Part shown: one piece after another, positions 53,721 through 54,090 of the stretch | Numbering within the stretch: the first letter of the stretch is position 1 | Layout: each line of letters starts with the position of its first letter | NCBI RefSeq assembly: GCF_025562455.1 | Contig: NZ_JAHPRO010000022.1 | Coordinates: 1-54,090 of the forward strand | Direction of reading: 5' to 3' | DNA: 54,090 nucleotides | DNA from: Acinetobacter sp. WU_MDCI_Axc73 | Lineage (GTDB): Bacteria; Pseudomonadota; Gammaproteobacteria; Pseudomonadales; Moraxellaceae | Made by a program: the position numbers and the translations under genes | The notes under the pieces: generated by a model | The model's input: the letters and a program-made list of their open reading frames with translations, nothing else | Told to the model about the DNA's origin: nothing | Database searches by the model: none

Positions 53721-54090
53721 TTAAAGGATACGTATTTGCTCTAGCCATGTCAGAAATAAATCTGGCCATTGTGTTGTATCTGTCCCTGTTTTTCCAAGTC
53801 CCCAACCATGCCCACCATTTGAGAATAAAATCATGTCACTGGAAACATGATATTTCTCTAAAGCCTGTTGCATTAAAATACTATTTTCCACCGATGAAAT
53901 TGGATCATCTTTAGCTTGTGCAAGGAAAGTTGGCGGAGTATGTTCAGTAACATGCATTTGTACAGAAAGAGCCTGCTGGCTAGCTAAAGTTGCATCTGGG
54001 TTAAATAAACTTTGGGGCTGTAGTAGATAAGGTCAAATACCCGTCCAATCCAACAGTATTTCGAGCTGTTGTTTTGGACTCCCATAGTTA
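53721..54090 (-). pseudogene. Alpha/beta-hydrolase (esterase) 3' part, apparently disrupted
   Basis: The C-terminal 78 residues (MHVTEHTPPTFLAQAKDD, then LFSNGGHGWGLGKTG with the catalytic-type Asp and His) belong to the esterase/BD-FAE group. In the same frame upstream the protein continues (PYLLQPQSLFNPDATLASQQ) to an in-frame TGA at 54033-54035, beyond which protein-like sequence (YGSPKQQLEILLDWTGI) resumes. This looks like a deletion or frameshift at this spot, or a sequence error. The gene runs off the window edge, so its 5' end is not seen. Confidence 0.65.

Noticed and set aside
1..54090. Insertion sequences, prophage, CRISPR array, toxin-antitoxin pair
   Set aside because: No transposase, integrase, Cas or toxin-like frame, no regularly spaced repeats, and no terminal inverted repeats with target duplications were seen.

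Overview
The window reads as chromosomal DNA of an Acinetobacter species (Gammaproteobacteria, Moraxellaceae). This rests on the AT-rich composition with GC-rich coding islands, the gene order prmA - zinc-ribbon/DUF3426 protein - fis - purH - purD, the cydP-cydABX-ybgE cluster, a BlsA-like BLUF photoreceptor, and several small Acinetobacter-type hypothetical proteins. The genus call is inferred from gene content and order; species cannot be set from this sequence alone. No insertion sequence, prophage, CRISPR array or rRNA operon was seen. The left edge cuts a tRNA-Leu and the right edge cuts a damaged esterase gene.

Layout. 1-1.1 kb: truncated tRNA-Leu(UAG), then a 29-residue single-membrane-span ORF behind a Fur-like operator, then a 77-residue hypothetical. 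1.1-12.3 kb, almost all minus strand: gloB; a gene-poor stretch with a decayed frame; the methionine importer metQ-metN-metI; purD and purH with a structured intercistronic region; fis; a zinc-ribbon membrane protein; prmA; a BASS-family transporter; a small exported protein. 12.5-14.8 kb: mnmG and two overlapping tiny ORFs. 14.8-20.2 kb: a WYL regulator divergent from a four-gene operon (circularly permuted ATP-grasp, alpha-E, transglutaminase-like, Anbu proteasome homologue) preceded by a near-consensus sigma-54 promoter, then a BLUF gene.

20.2-31.4 kb: alr, dnaB, a CBS protein, small hypotheticals, a pair of M16 peptidases (one with, one without the zinc motif), ftsY, a nitroreductase and a DUF2057 protein. 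31.4-37.2 kb, minus strand: cytochrome bd operon cydP-cydA-cydB-cydX-ybgE with repeated operator-like motifs upstream, a YqiJ-type membrane protein, a Rieske protein and a PfkB-family (adenosine kinase-like) gene. 37.4-54 kb: an M16C presequence-protease-like enzyme, pldA, ktrAB, ilvA, rpiA-ygjP, a large lipoprotein, argC, a membrane-anchored coiled-coil protein, clpS-clpA and a ynfA gene whose 5' end overlaps a terminator-like hairpin.

Most of the window is housekeeping. The parts most worth pursuing are: (1) the sigma-54-type promoter in front of the ATP-grasp/alpha-E/transglutaminase/Anbu operon next to a BLUF gene; (2) the iron-box-controlled 29-residue membrane peptide; (3) a 17-bp motif repeated upstream of the cyd operon; (4) a candidate small RNA between the zinc-ribbon gene and fis; (5) the pseudoknot-capable purH-purD spacer; (6) the hairpin inside ynfA.
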